Below, one piece after another: positions 1 to 9,501 of a DNA stretch of 31,063 nt. Below the pieces are notes generated by a model. The model was not told the origin of the DNA. It made no database searches and saw only the letters and a list, made by a program, of their open reading frames with translations. Position 1 is the stretch's first letter, and each line of letters starts with the position of its first letter. Origin of the DNA: Lactifluus volemus (taxonomy: Eukaryota > Basidiomycota > Agaricomycetes > Russulales > Russulaceae); assembly GCA_022376515.1 (NCBI GenBank), contig WTXI01000392.1, positions 1 through 31,063 of the forward strand, written 5' to 3'. The position numbers were made by a program, and so were the translations under genes.

Positions 1-957
1 GACTGTGTGGGTGCTCTCCCAGCTACATGACTTTGTTCAGGCAAGCCTTTTATGATCTTGTAACGTTTATGTTGAACATATGGAATACACCTACAGCCAA
101 CTATATTCTATGAACTTGCCCATGAGGCCGTTAGTTTGTGCCATGGGTCATTGCTGAGTGCGGCAGGCTTGGTCAAAGCAAAGAGCGGATTCGATGGGCA
201 ACTGTTTCTTGTCCGCCATCTACTAATCCTTAAGGAGATCACACGGAATCTGGACATTGCGCAGAAGGACGAGCCTCAAGTAGGTGTCGGTGGTGGAACC
301 GGAGATCAGTACGGTGTTGCAGGTCAGTCCAGCCCATCGAACCGTGGACCCTGGAGCCTGATGTTCAGTGATCATGAATTCCAGATATGTTATCCTCTGT
401 GCTGTCGCGCACGTCAACGCTTCTTCCTGGTTCCCTCTTCACATCTCTCGCCGGCATGCGCGCAGAACACCTCGCGGACGCGAGACGAGTACGCATCCAC
501 TTCTACTTAAAATTTCCCGACCTCCCATTTTTATTTTCACACGTATCTACGCTACTTACAGGGAATCGATCAAGATCTGAAGCATGCCTGTGAGTCCGTC
601 ATCTCCGCTGCATCGGAGCCGCTCTGCACACCGTTGCGGGCCTTCACGGGCCGACCAGCGTCAGCCGCGGAAGCTGCGGTGCTCGACGAGGCGTTCCGCA
701 ACGCGTGCGCAAGTGACTTGCGGGCAAGTATCGCACGAGTTCGCTTGTACGTCCCGGATGTGCGCACGGCCGGCGTGCTCGTGCAGCATGCGCTGGATCG
801 CGTCGAGGATGCGTATTCAGCGTTTAGCCTGGCGGCCAGACAGGTCGGAGCGCGCGCTGGGAAAGGGCAGGATTGTTTGATGGATGATGGGTTGTTGAAG
901 CAGTTGTTGCAGGACGTTCGTGAGGATGGTGGAGGATCTCCGCCAGCTCGGACTTAG
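1..957 (+). CDS. COG3: COG3 (Golgi tethering complex subunit), copy A, 3' part
   Basis: This is the C-terminal part of a COG3/Sec34-like protein, a subunit of the conserved oligomeric Golgi complex that tethers retrograde vesicles at the Golgi. The 5' end lies outside the window. Inferred exons are 1-40, 97-283, 385-488 and 562-957, with stop TAG at 955-957. The introns are 41-96 (GC-AG type), 284-384, 489-561. All exons join in frame. Readable blocks are VWVLSQLHDFVQ, LAHEAVSLCHGSLLSAAG, LFLVRHLLILKEITRNL, MLSSVLSRTSTLLPGSLF and GIDQDLKHACESV, the order expected of COG3. The same exons recur at 17,630-18,533 and from 30,583, where they carry frameshifts. Copy A is open throughout what is visible and keeps about 19 C-terminal residues that copy B loses, so it is the best candidate for the working gene. 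Family assignment is from motif recognition; exon borders come from comparing the three copies. Confidence 0.85.
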
Positions 958-1538
958 TGCAGTTTACTTTCGATACGGTATCGGTCAGAAATCGATGGTA
1001 ATTCTCCGCGGAGGAACAGGACCCTCCTTCGACTGAGGCAGCTCCCCCTGGGATTCGGTTCCACCGTGGCGTATCCCGCGGTTCCTGCGGGTCTTGTCTG
1101 ACATTGCCACATAGAGGGTGATTTCAGTTGAGAGTGAGAGTATGCCATCCAGTGTCTCATCGATCTCATCCCCTAGAATGGATACCGTAATAGCAGATGC
1201 TAGATCTCAATTTACAGATCATCGCTTCTTACCATCATCTAGCGAGCCCACACTAATGGGAGCATGTTTAACTCTCTTCTAATTCTGGCACGCGCAAAGG
1301 AAAGGGCGCATGGGGCCCTCCAACAAGGCCCATACTCCAACGTTTCCATCGCCTCTCCTCCCATCGCATCCAATGCTCTCATCTTTCTTCCCTAGTCTCA
1401 CTCACCGGGTGCTTGCTGTGGTTGCTTGCTGTTCATTTCGTTAGTCGTTGACTCGCCCAGACTCCCCAACCATCATCGCCTGTTGTGAACCATCTTCGTC
1501 GCCGTCCACCTTCCTGCTGACGTAACTGAGCAAAAGAA
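958..1538. other. Intergenic spacer between COG3 copy A and transposon 1
   Basis: No convincing gene is seen here. The stretch aligns by eye with 18,590-19,275 of unit B, sharing blocks such as the one around 'ttctccgcggagga' and the one ending 'cttcctgctgacgtaa'. Unit B has about 80 extra bases near 18,620-18,710. The spacer would hold the COG3 3' UTR and terminator, but I see no distinct polyadenylation signal that I would call. Confidence 0.6.
1530..1538. repeat. Left target-site duplication of element 1
   Basis: GCAAAAGAA, repeated at 8,968-8,976. It occurs once in the empty site of unit B, within 'gagcaaaagaaagag' near 19,275. Confidence 0.75.
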
Positions 1539-1550
1539 GGCTTGTCCCCT

Positions 1551-1578
1551 GTAACAAAGAATGACATCATTTTCACGT
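1551..1578 (+). repeat. Left inverted repeat of element 1
   Basis: 28 bp starting GTAACAAAGAATGACATC. It matches the reverse complement of 8,928-8,955 with one mismatch (C versus T near the inner end). The 12 bases between the target-site duplication and this repeat match poorly between the two ends, so the repeat is slightly subterminal or the true tips have diverged. Confidence 0.85.
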
Positions 1579-2065
1579 GATTTACCTACTTAATATAGAA
1601 ATATTACATAACATCACGTTGTCACACAAAGATTGCCCCTTTCCGATAAGCACCTATGAACCAAGTAAGGGAATCTTACACACTGTCACGGTTGTAACAC
1701 CCTCTCCCCGCCCCCGGCTCAAATAGGAAAGATGTCGGGATGAGCGCGATCTACACCCCAAAATATTTTAAATTTCTTTCATTTTTCACAGGATATGTAG
1801 CAACCATAGAAGATATCAGGCACATTTAATTAGACTGAATTTGATGAGCACAAACGAGTAGCCCGTTATGCTGATGCCGACTGTACCTTGCAATTGTAGC
1901 TTGAGGATAAATGTTAAGGGAGGTGTAACCGCAGACTCGGATAGAAAGCCAGCGTGTTTATTTTTCCAGATAAGTTGTACCGGCTTTGATCACGTGACAT
2001 TCGTCGAACGTGGTTCCGTGAATTCAACTCCTGCACATCACCCGCGTCCTCATGAATGATCGCGA

Positions 2066-2424
2066 AGATGACGTTTCAGTTGTCAAAGAAGACGTGTTAA
2101 TCAAATTTTGATGAAAGATGGTGGTTTGACTAGGGATGATCATTTTAGGTGAGTCCTTCTGATCTGTCCGTACACCCCCTCTGCTGATAATCCATTCCTT
2201 GTCACTATCATCAACATCCTCACCCTCACCCTCACCCTCACAATTATCACCAATGTCCTTACCCTCACTCTTGCCACTGCCGCCGCCACCAACAGCGTGC
2301 TTGGTGGGGGGACTCGGGAGCCGTTCACACGGCGTTGGGATGCCGTCGCCGGGTTGTCGGCACCGTCGGTTTGTTTCGAACCCACCCACGTTGGAGGGGC
2401 GGACGCCTGAAGGGTTCTTTCATG
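2066..2424. repeat. Direct repeat R1 inside element 1
   Basis: This is the first copy of a module that recurs at 2,773-3,320. Shared landmarks in order are 'tttcagt.gtc', 'gggatgatca', 'gtgagtccttctgatctgtcc', 'ccactgccgccgcc', 'ggagccgttcacacggcgt' and 'ggacgcctga'. It contains a short CCCTCA tandem at about 2,219-2,241. Read on the minus strand it gives a low-complexity acidic stretch (EGEGEDVDDSDKEW), possibly coding remnant. No known domain is seen. Confidence 0.65.
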
Positions 2425-2772
2425 CTGTCACCACTCCCCTCAACCATGCGCGCATGCGTGTATGACCACCTTTCCGCCTCGGGTTTGACTCTACCCTGAT
2501 GTTGTGCCGTCTCATGCCGCCTTATCGCCTTCTCGACAGAATTTGAGCGACCGGTTTCAGCGTAACGAGAACTCGCGAAAGTTGCTTGAGGCGATACGAG
2601 ATGTGTTTTACAAGTGAAGCGGACGTTTTGAGGAAAATCCAGCCGGGGTCTGCCCGCATTTAACCTTGCAAGCAAGGTAACTAGGGCAAATTGCCCAAAC
2701 ACTACAGCTGTGTGCCATTGGTGTTGCCGCGACGTTCCTGGCCCTTGTCCTGGCCCTGCGCACCACCCGAAA

Positions 2773-3320
2773 TGGCGACATTTCAGTCGTCGAGGACGTC
2801 CCAAACCCAAATTTGATGAAAGATAGTATTTGACTGGGGATGATCACTTTGGGTGAGTCCTTCTGATCTGTCCATACACCCCCTCTTGGCTGATAATCCA
2901 ATAATCCATTCCTCGTCACTGTCATGCGGCTCATGCCCATCCTCACCGGCCTCACACTCAACCCTCACCAACGTCATCACCTCTTGCCACTGCCGCCGCC
3001 GCCAACAGCCCACTTTACGGTTGCCGTCAGATGCGTCCTCTCACCCCCACCTCACCTTCGACGATGCCACCACCAGCAGCGGCATGCGTTGGACTCGATG
3101 GCCACAAGTTGCCACAAACTTGTGCCTCTCTCGCCTTACTGTCACTGTTACCCTCACCACTGCCGCCGCCCAACAGCGTGTGAGGGGGGCGGGGGTTCAC
3201 TGGACTCATGGGAGCCGTTCACACGGCGTCGGAATGCTGTCGCCAGCTTCTCAGCACTGTTGGTTCGTTTTGAACCCACCCGCGTTTGAGAGGGGTTGGG
3301 ACGCCTGAGGGGTGCTTCCC
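2773..3320. repeat. Direct repeat R2 inside element 1
   Basis: Second copy of the module at 2,066-2,424. It is longer because it holds extra sequence and a second 'cactgccgccgcc' block (about 2,988 and 3,157). The minus strand again gives an acidic tract (DSDEEWI). A shorter related patch (gtgcttc...caggcgttg) occurs at about 4,235-4,262, suggesting repeated internal duplication. Confidence 0.6.
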
Positions 3321-3329
3321 TTTCAGGTG

Positions 3330-4232
3330 TTGCTAGGTACGCTGCCTCCAGTCTTCCACCCCACTGATTTTTCTGTAGTTTTCTTTGGTTTCCTCGCTCC
3401 TGCTTCGTCCCCTTTTTGTCCCCTTCAATGAGGGATGGCCTCGTGTCATTCCTCGGCGTTGAGGGGTGCCATTCACACCACGTCCAAGTCCTTGGCATCT
3501 GGATCGTGCTGGCAGCGCCATTGCGACTGCCCGAGCGCCTGATGCCATGACCAGCGCGAGTGTTATCCTCCCTGACGCTTCCTCCCCCCTTCTTTTCTGT
3601 CAGCCTGCTGCTGTGGTCTCAAGACTCTCGATGCCTCCTTTCCAACGCCGCCATTGGCCTATTGTGGGAGGCAGCGACTCCTGGTCCTCTCCGAGTCTCC
3701 CCGTGCCCACCTTACCTCCCTGCAATCCAGATCGAAGCTTCTGATACGCACAGCCAGTCCCTCCTCATTCGACAGTTGATTGCCCCCGCTCTTTTGCGTA
3801 TCCGCCTCATTCCCGTTCGAGTTTGCACGTGGCAAGTTTACGGCCACCACGTTCGACCCTTGTGGCCTTCCGATTGGACGAATGTTCATCGATGGGTGGA
3901 TCCTCGAGATGTTCGGCCCTCACACATGACCGAAATTTATGCAATTACATCTATGCGCTGTATGCGTGTGGTTGCGGCCGGTCACTTCGGCCGTGGTCCT
4001 TAACTCCTCATCCCCATCCTCACCTGTCTCTCTCCTCAAGAGGCCGTCATGGAGAAGCATGGATAAATTTCAAGCTCCTTGTGCGTCATCTCTATCAACG
4101 TGCCCTCCCTCTTCTTCCTCTTCCTCCTCCTCCACACTGAAGCTTTTGGAAAGAGGATTTTGAGATCGTCGTTACGATTGTGCTGGAGGGTCTCTTCAGT
4201 TACATGAGCATTGGAGGAGCGTTGGGGCATCT
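3330..4232. other. Element 1 interior, no recognisable gene
   Basis: There are short open stretches on both strands, with serine/proline-rich translations and no domain I recognise. It may be decayed coding sequence continuing into 4,233-4,616. The CTCCTC-rich tract near 4,110-4,135 is simple sequence. Confidence 0.5.
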
Positions 4233-4616
4233 GTGGGTGCTTCACTGCCAGGCGTTGTCAGGTGCGCTACCCCTGTTTCTTTGTTCACTGGTAATATGAA
4301 TTTGTTGCTTATTGGACTCGGAATTCTTCCCTCGTCCTCGACACTGTCCTCCTGCACACCCACTCTGCCTCATCTGTGTCTGTGCCTAACTTGCACTGCA
4401 GATGCAGATATACGCACTCAACAACAGTGGGATGGTCTCAGACTCGATGCTGTCACCGTCGTCAACGCCATTTCCAGGGCCGCAGTGCAACCCCTGGGCG
4501 TTCCTACAGAGGAGCCATGTGTTTGGTGTAAGACGTGGTGGTATGGCGGACTCGACTGCGAGTATGCGTTCAAGTCCGAGTCATCAACCTGTCCCGTTAC
4601 CCTTGCATTCACATAG
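4233..4616 (+). CDS. Uncharacterised ORF in element 1, Cys-containing
   Basis: This open stretch ends at a stop at 4,616. Its second half looks more like real coding sequence: it reads DADIRTQQQWDGLRLDAV, then PCVWCKTWWYGGLDC with four closely spaced cysteines once CPV shortly downstream is included. An intron could end at the 'cactgcag' just before 4,402, so only about 4,402-4,616 may be exon. The Cys spacing hints at a small metal-binding fold, but no family is recognised. It could form one gene with the acidic ORF that follows at 4,710, with decay between them. Confidence 0.3.
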   Translation: MGASLPGVVRCATPVSLFTGNMNLLLIGLGILPSSSTLSSCTPTLPHLCLCLTCTADADIRTQQQWDGLRLDAVTVVNAISRAAVQPLGVPTEEPCVWCKTWWYGGLDCEYAFKSESSTCPVTLAFT

Positions 4617-4709
4617 CCACGGACTACGCCGCCGAGAGCGCTCGCAAGACTTGCGGCGGTGAGGGAAGATCCCTCCGCCACCCCGTGTTGAAAGTACGCA
4701 CCACGAGAT

Positions 4710-5523
4710 ATGAGTCCCCAGCTGTCGTCTGGGGAGGAGACTGCTGGTGAATCCAAAGTGGGTGAGCGCCAATCTGAACCACGTCGCTATGTCCCCCGAC
4801 CCTTGCACTGGGATGTTGGCGCAGATGACGAAGAAGTAGATGCAGATGATGGGGAGTGGGTTGATGAGGACGTAGGAAATGAAGATATCACAGATGACTT
4901 GCTGCAGCTCGAATTCCATACCAACTATGTTAGCAATCCTGAGAAGCATCGCCAAAGGTGGAAGGTCCCTTCTTTGTGCTGTAAGTACCCCAGTTACACT
5001 CATCCCGAGATTGTTTAGGTAGGTCTGACCTCGTTGTTGGGCTGATGCTGCATCATAGTTCCACGCACTAGATCGCGAGACGGACTCTACCCTCGTGTTG
5101 CTTGCTGCGCCCTCTCACACAGCAGGCTCCATGCAGTTGCGTCACGGGCGATTCGTTGCGACCTCAGGCAACTCAAATCGTCCGATATGACGAGTATCCG
5201 TTCTCCGTTCTGCCTTTGCCGAAGTGGCTGCCCGGCGCCACACTTCGCGCTCGCCATCACTTCTCAAGCAGCTCCAGCACGCTTCGTTGTCCTCGCGTGA
5301 TGGGTCACCTTCAAGCAGCAGCGACGTGCGTGAGGAGGACTTTCGCCACGTGCTGGACACTGCCATCGGCAGCCTACACGCGATCAGAAGCCTTTACGAA
5401 CAACGGGAGACTCGCTGGGTCGAGGAGAAGCAGAGGCTTGACGAGGACAAGGACATGGTTCAGTTACTGCTCAAACAGGTGCTTGGTGTTGGGGTCGGCA
5501 ACCTCATCGACACCACACTGTAG
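4710..5523 (+). CDS. Uncharacterised acidic / coiled-coil protein in element 1
   Basis: An ATG at 4,710 opens an acidic stretch (GADDEEVDADDGEWVDED) followed by EKHRQRW. After a likely intron (donor near 4,963 or 4,981, acceptor at about 5,058) reading can resume as FHALDRETDSTLVLLAAP. The last part, about 5,224-5,523, is charged and helical, including LDTAIGSLHAIRSLYEQRE and VQLLLKQVLGVG, and ends with a stop at 5,523. The middle (5,160-5,220) needs a further intron or has a frameshift. It resembles, from memory only, expanded hypothetical proteins of Agaricomycetes with an acidic N-terminus and a coiled-coil tail. It could be an accessory protein of the transposon or a captured host gene. 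No catalytic motif is visible. Confidence 0.4.
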
Positions 5524-7561
5524 TCTTATACGTGGCATTGCTCTTTTCTCTTTGTGTTATCGTTACTGGCGAGTGCACAGCTATTGCTACTTTTTTTGCA
5601 GCTTTGCCAGGTACTGTGCAATGTACTGAAAAACCTCCCCCCAGGAATGTACTCTTACTAATAACTGTGGTTGTACACGCGATATTAGTAGACGAGATCG
5701 AAACAAGTAGGAGGGGAGAAAGTGGAATAGGACGAGATCTTGAAGGAAGAAGGCTTGAGAGACTTTAAAAGAAACTTGAGACTCTGAAACAGACGAGAAT
5801 TCGAGAACAACTGGTGAGCGGCGTGATTTAGGTGTACATTTCGCAAGAATATATATACATTTGAGCCAGTAATCTAGAAAGGGGGTGAACGCGTCGAGAA
5901 TGGGGGATCGAGTAAGTAATAATACTAAGTATCGAGACTACCGGAACGAAAACAACGACCGTGGAGGTATATCGGAACTGAGATAGGTATGAAAGGGAAG
6001 GGGGCAAGGCTCTCTAAAATTGAAGGGAACAAAGGGGAAGGCGAGGTAAGGAGAAGTGGGGGAAGGCGATCGAGAATCCCAAACTGAGTCAGCAATAGGA
6101 ACCGCGAGGCAAACTAGGATGAGACAGGAAACACAGGAAACGCGAGACAAGTCAGAATTATGAAAGAACCAAAGGAAAAGACACAGAAAAACGTCGTGCA
6201 ACGCGAGGCCACAGAGGACGGGTCTAAGGCCAAGGCGTAGTCGCATCACGGCCGACGAGGGCGATCGTGGCCCAATTCGAGATCGAAACGCGCGAGAACG
6301 AGATGAAAAGCAATCCAGAGAATTTGGCGAGCGGCAGCAGGGATAGAGGCGAGAGGGAAGCGTGAGTTGGGTGTACTAGGATCCACCGATGCACAGAGAG
6401 GGGTTTCGAGGCCAGCCGTGAGGCTGACCCTACAGCACTGCAAACTCGAAGTTCTCGAACGTCGGTGGCGCCTCAAATACGAGCACGATCGTGCTCCCAA
6501 GGCAAAACCCGCCCATCTCTGAATCATACCCCGGTTGCAGTGGTTGGCCGTTCAAGATTGACAACGTGGTCGAGTAGACCGCCTCATTGTATGTCCCCAA
6601 TCACGGTGGCGGAGGACGTCCATGGACGTTCATGTGCAGCCTATGCAATCAAAATCTGTAAGGGAACATCGATAGATGACAAGAATGTTCTCCACACCTG
6701 ATTTAAGTTGTGTAAGGTAGCCCTCGCATTTGCCTCCGATTCCGTTCACTTTCGATCATCCATCGATCTCGCATCCACCCTCGTATTCGATTCGTTTCAC
6801 CACCCGACATTGACCGACCCCGACACGAAGCAAAGATTTATCGACCAAGTATTTGAACGTGGGCATTTGCACATACCAGGTATCATCCGTTTGACGGGAC
6901 CTTGATAAGACTTTCTTGGACTTCTTACTTTGCTTGATCACTTATTTTTCGACTCCACTTAGACTTCTTCCTTAAAGGCTGGTACTACGAGACAACACTT
7001 TGACCGCGTTTCTGACTCTAGTGCCAGTCTTTCCTTCTTTGCATCATCGAGCGCCGTCGTGCGAGACCAAGCCTATCGGGGGCATTGCCCGTTGCAGCGT
7101 CCCAGCGGACGAAGTCTCACATCCTCCCTTTTTCATACCATTCTTGCTCTCTTCCTTATTGCCTTGATGTTTCAGACTTGTTTCATGAATAACTTCTTGA
7201 GCTCACCATCCAGACTTGCCAGATTTATTGACTTTCTGCATTTATCTAAGATCTATGGTAAACTAGATATAAGGCCTAGCCCAATGGCCAGTGAAGGGCT
7301 TATCAAATAGATCACTTTCGTCTCGAATCGTCTGTCTCTAAGTCTCCTGTCTCTCACCTCTTGTCTCCGTCATATTGCTACGAAGTCGTAGTGTCTTGTC
7401 TTGTTCTCGCGTTTACCATACGTCTCGTATCCCCCCTTATCTCTGTGCTTTCCCCGCGGGCGCCCCCTTTCGTTCCGGTGCACGTCCGTCCCTTCTCGAT
7501 TCCTCGTTAGGCAACCCCTCTGCACCCTTCAATCTCGCCCATACTCACTAGAGTACGTTCA
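5524..7561. other. Element 1 interior with strand-asymmetric purine tract
   Basis: No gene is called here. About 5,690-6,430 is strikingly purine-rich on the plus strand (for example 'gaaagggaaggggg', 'aaaggggaaggcgagg'), while about 7,320-7,510 is pyrimidine-rich. Such blocks are common in LTRs and in decayed repeats, but I could not define LTR ends. Short open stretches at 6,465-6,701 and 6,708-6,905 have no recognisable domain. Confidence 0.45.
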
Positions 7562-8442
7562 GTTGATTGGTGCTCCCCACGCTTGTCGCACCAACCGGGA
7601 CCATGCCGAAAAATATGTGCCGTCATCGCCTGAGTAGCACGACATGCTCGTTCAATACAAACAAATTCTCGATGCGTCCGGCAACCCATGGCAAGACCGA
7701 AAATAGCTCACCTGTCAGAAAAAAAAAGCCTCTCGATCAGCTCATGGAAAAGAAGGAAAGGGCGCGACAGATACCTTGGAAATGCTGCCACTTTCGAGAA
7801 CCCACGCTGTCGGACTGGTGCCGCGCTTCTGTAGGCCGGTGCGACCAGGGAATGCGTCGTGTGGGGTGAGCTCTCTCGCAACGGAGGGATGGTTGGCAGC
7901 CATCTCTTGAACCAACTTGTCCGACTCGACGACAGACGCATTGATCCGTATGCCATGTTTATGTGGCACAGGTGGTGGTGATGGACGCTCGTACACCTCC
8001 CGGTCTGTTGGAAATTGAAATTCCGGGGCACCCTCTTCTACATCATCAGAAGTAACATTTGAAAACTTACGGCTGTCCAGGGTGGCCATCTCATGGACAG
8101 AAAACAGCACTGTCGTTGTTGTCGTGGTGATGATGGGCCTCAGTTTCCCTGTTGAGGCCGTTGAGGTCTGAGCCGCTCGACGCTGAGAAGTGCGTCGAGG
8201 GAATAAGTAAGCCCTGTAACTGTTCGACAAGTGTGCCTTGTACAGCACCGAAATGAAGGACCATGCCATCTGCAGGAGAAACGAGAGCAGGCAATGGGAC
8301 ATGACTCACGTGTTGGAGCAAGGGAACGACAAAAGAAGGCACCAAGAGAGGGATACTGACCAAGGTCTGCGAGCTCAATGACTGTAAGACTTTCATTAGG
8401 TGCAGATGGTGACGTGCTAGAAAATGACGAGGCAACCACCAA
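7562..8442 (-). pseudogene. Phosphatidylserine decarboxylase fragment, broken
   Basis: On the minus strand, from high to low coordinate, several conserved phosphatidylserine decarboxylase blocks can be read in changing frames: QYPSLGAFF (about 8,370), LVSPADGMVLHFG (about 8,290-8,250), TYSLDALL (about 8,200), SPTAWVLE (about 7,830), then, after an intron ending at about 7,727, GELFSVLPW and IENLFVLNEHVVLL, and finally GMVPVGATSVGS (about 7,600). This enzyme makes phosphatidylethanolamine from phosphatidylserine. At least two frame changes and a Trp-to-stop (TGA just after VVLLRR, about 7,632) break it, and the C-terminal part with the self-cleavage LGST-type motif is not found downstream. It lies inside transposon 1 and opposes the neighbouring genes, so I infer gene capture. 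Confidence 0.75.
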
Positions 8443-8927
8443 AGGCAGCGAAAGCTAGGGAGAGCTTGTGCGTGCTTGTTATCTGAGCGTGATACAGCGG
8501 AATGCATAGGTTGCGTGGCAGCATTGGCCAGAGGCGAGAGAGATCATGGAGGGGGAGTGCACCAACAGTGTGAACCAGCGGGAAAAAAAGGTTGTCAGAG
8601 GAGCATCTATTTATACAGGATGTGAATATATGCATTGCGAGTCTGCATTCAGAGCACCAGCTGCCAGGTTAATGGCTTGCATTCTGTGAACAAGGTTTCA
8701 TTCTGTCATTCTCTGTGCAGGGTCGAAAATGTTTACATCCCCTGGATATATCCCCATTTTCCTGACAACAAGTTTCCAGCCATAACTGGCAATTACGGGG
8801 CGGGAGGGTAATTAAGCAAAATTAGGAGGAGGCGCGTCGGGGCGTTACGGTGACAGTCACATCCGTGAGTACGTTACACTCGGGGTTGTCCGAAGTGTGG
8901 GAAGTGAAAAGTGTGACTGTTACCATT

Positions 8928-8955
8928 ACATGAAAATGATGTCATTCTTTGTTAC
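8928..8955 (-). repeat. Right inverted repeat of element 1
   Basis: Reverse-complement partner of 1,551-1,578 (27 of 28 bases identical), ending in ...CTTTGTTAC. It lies 12 bases inside the right target-site duplication. Confidence 0.85.
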
Positions 8956-8967
8956 CGCGTACTTTTC

Positions 8968-8976
8968 GCAAAAGAA
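8968..8976. repeat. Right target-site duplication of element 1
   Basis: GCAAAAGAA. From here the sequence resumes identity with unit B ('aatgggagggagcaca'). Confidence 0.75.
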
Positions 8977-9501
8977 AGAGGAATCGGCAAGAATGGGAGG
9001 GAGCACAGAGGCCGCTTATCACGCACGGCTACGATGTCTGCGCGAAGGTCCTTCCCTAGCTGCACCCCTCGGGTTCGTGAAGGCATCCTCCTGAAGGGTC
9101 ACCATACAGCTTTTTCCCCCCCGCTAGAGCATAGTTTAAGGCACGGCCTGCTTGCATTTACATTCTCTACTTGAGAGGATAAAGTAAATTGGGGATTCAT
9201 CTGGTTCTGGACTATAGGCAGTCTTTCAGTGGAGGGCATCTTCATCGTATTCATTACGAATATTCATACTACAGTAAGGCTATTTGTTGAGATTTGGCTT
9301 TGACATCACAAGGATCCCCGGGATCCCCGAATCTTCACTTCAACTGAATGCCGGCCTTGCCAGTGATGTATGCAAGCGTGCGGGTGTGAGAATGTGCACT
9401 GGCATAACTCCAGTGACTTGGCCTACTCCCGCGAAAATGTTTGGACTGTCAGTGCGCTTCCAGGTGTCAACTTAACTGTTGTTTGTTGTTTGTTCCTCAA
9501 G
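8977..9501. promoter_or_regulatory. Spacer upstream of NLR copy 1
   Basis: No gene is seen. The region aligns in blocks with 19,288-20,182 upstream of NLR copy 2: 'aatgggagggagcaca', 'gagcatagtttaaggcac', 'attctctacttgagaggata' and 'tgcaagcgt.cggg.gtgag'. Conservation of these blocks in both units, despite large indels between them, is expected if part is promoter or 5' leader. No TATA or transcription start is asserted. Confidence 0.4.

Larger units (their letters stand above)
1539..8967. mobile_element. 7.4-kb terminal-inverted-repeat DNA transposon (element 1)
   Basis: Unit B shows the empty site: around 19,260-19,300 its sequence runs straight through 'gagcaaaagaaagag', while in unit A this point is split by about 7.4 kb. 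The 9-mer GCAAAAGAA occurs at both edges (1,530-1,538 and 8,968-8,976), as expected of a target-site duplication. Inverted repeats beginning GTAACAAAGAATGACATC lie 12 bases inside each edge. The interior holds an acidic/coiled-coil ORF (about 4,710-5,523), a directly repeated acidic module (2,066-3,320), and a broken phosphatidylserine decarboxylase fragment on the minus strand. I recognise no transposase, so it is probably non-autonomous or decayed. A 9-bp duplication plus gene capture would fit a Mutator-like element, but the superfamily is not established. Confidence 0.8.

Noticed and set aside
284..384. Read-through translation after ...KDEPQ in COG3 copy A as coding
   Set aside because: The glycine/serine-rich read-through runs into a different frame, whereas a 101-nt intron joins to MLSSVLSRTSTLLPG in phase, and the same holds in copies B and C.
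2219..2241. CCCTCA repeats as an interstitial telomere
   Set aside because: The unit is CCCTCA, not CCCTAA, and only about four units occur. It is simple sequence inside an acidic module.
5620..6450. Solo LTR or nested LTR retrotransposon
   Set aside because: Purine-rich composition is suggestive, but no paired termini, target-site duplication, primer-binding site or polymerase motifs could be found.
1539..8967. Autonomous transposon with a transposase
   Set aside because: No DDE/D-type or other transposase motif could be recognised in any frame of the interior; only cargo-like and uncharacterised pieces are visible.
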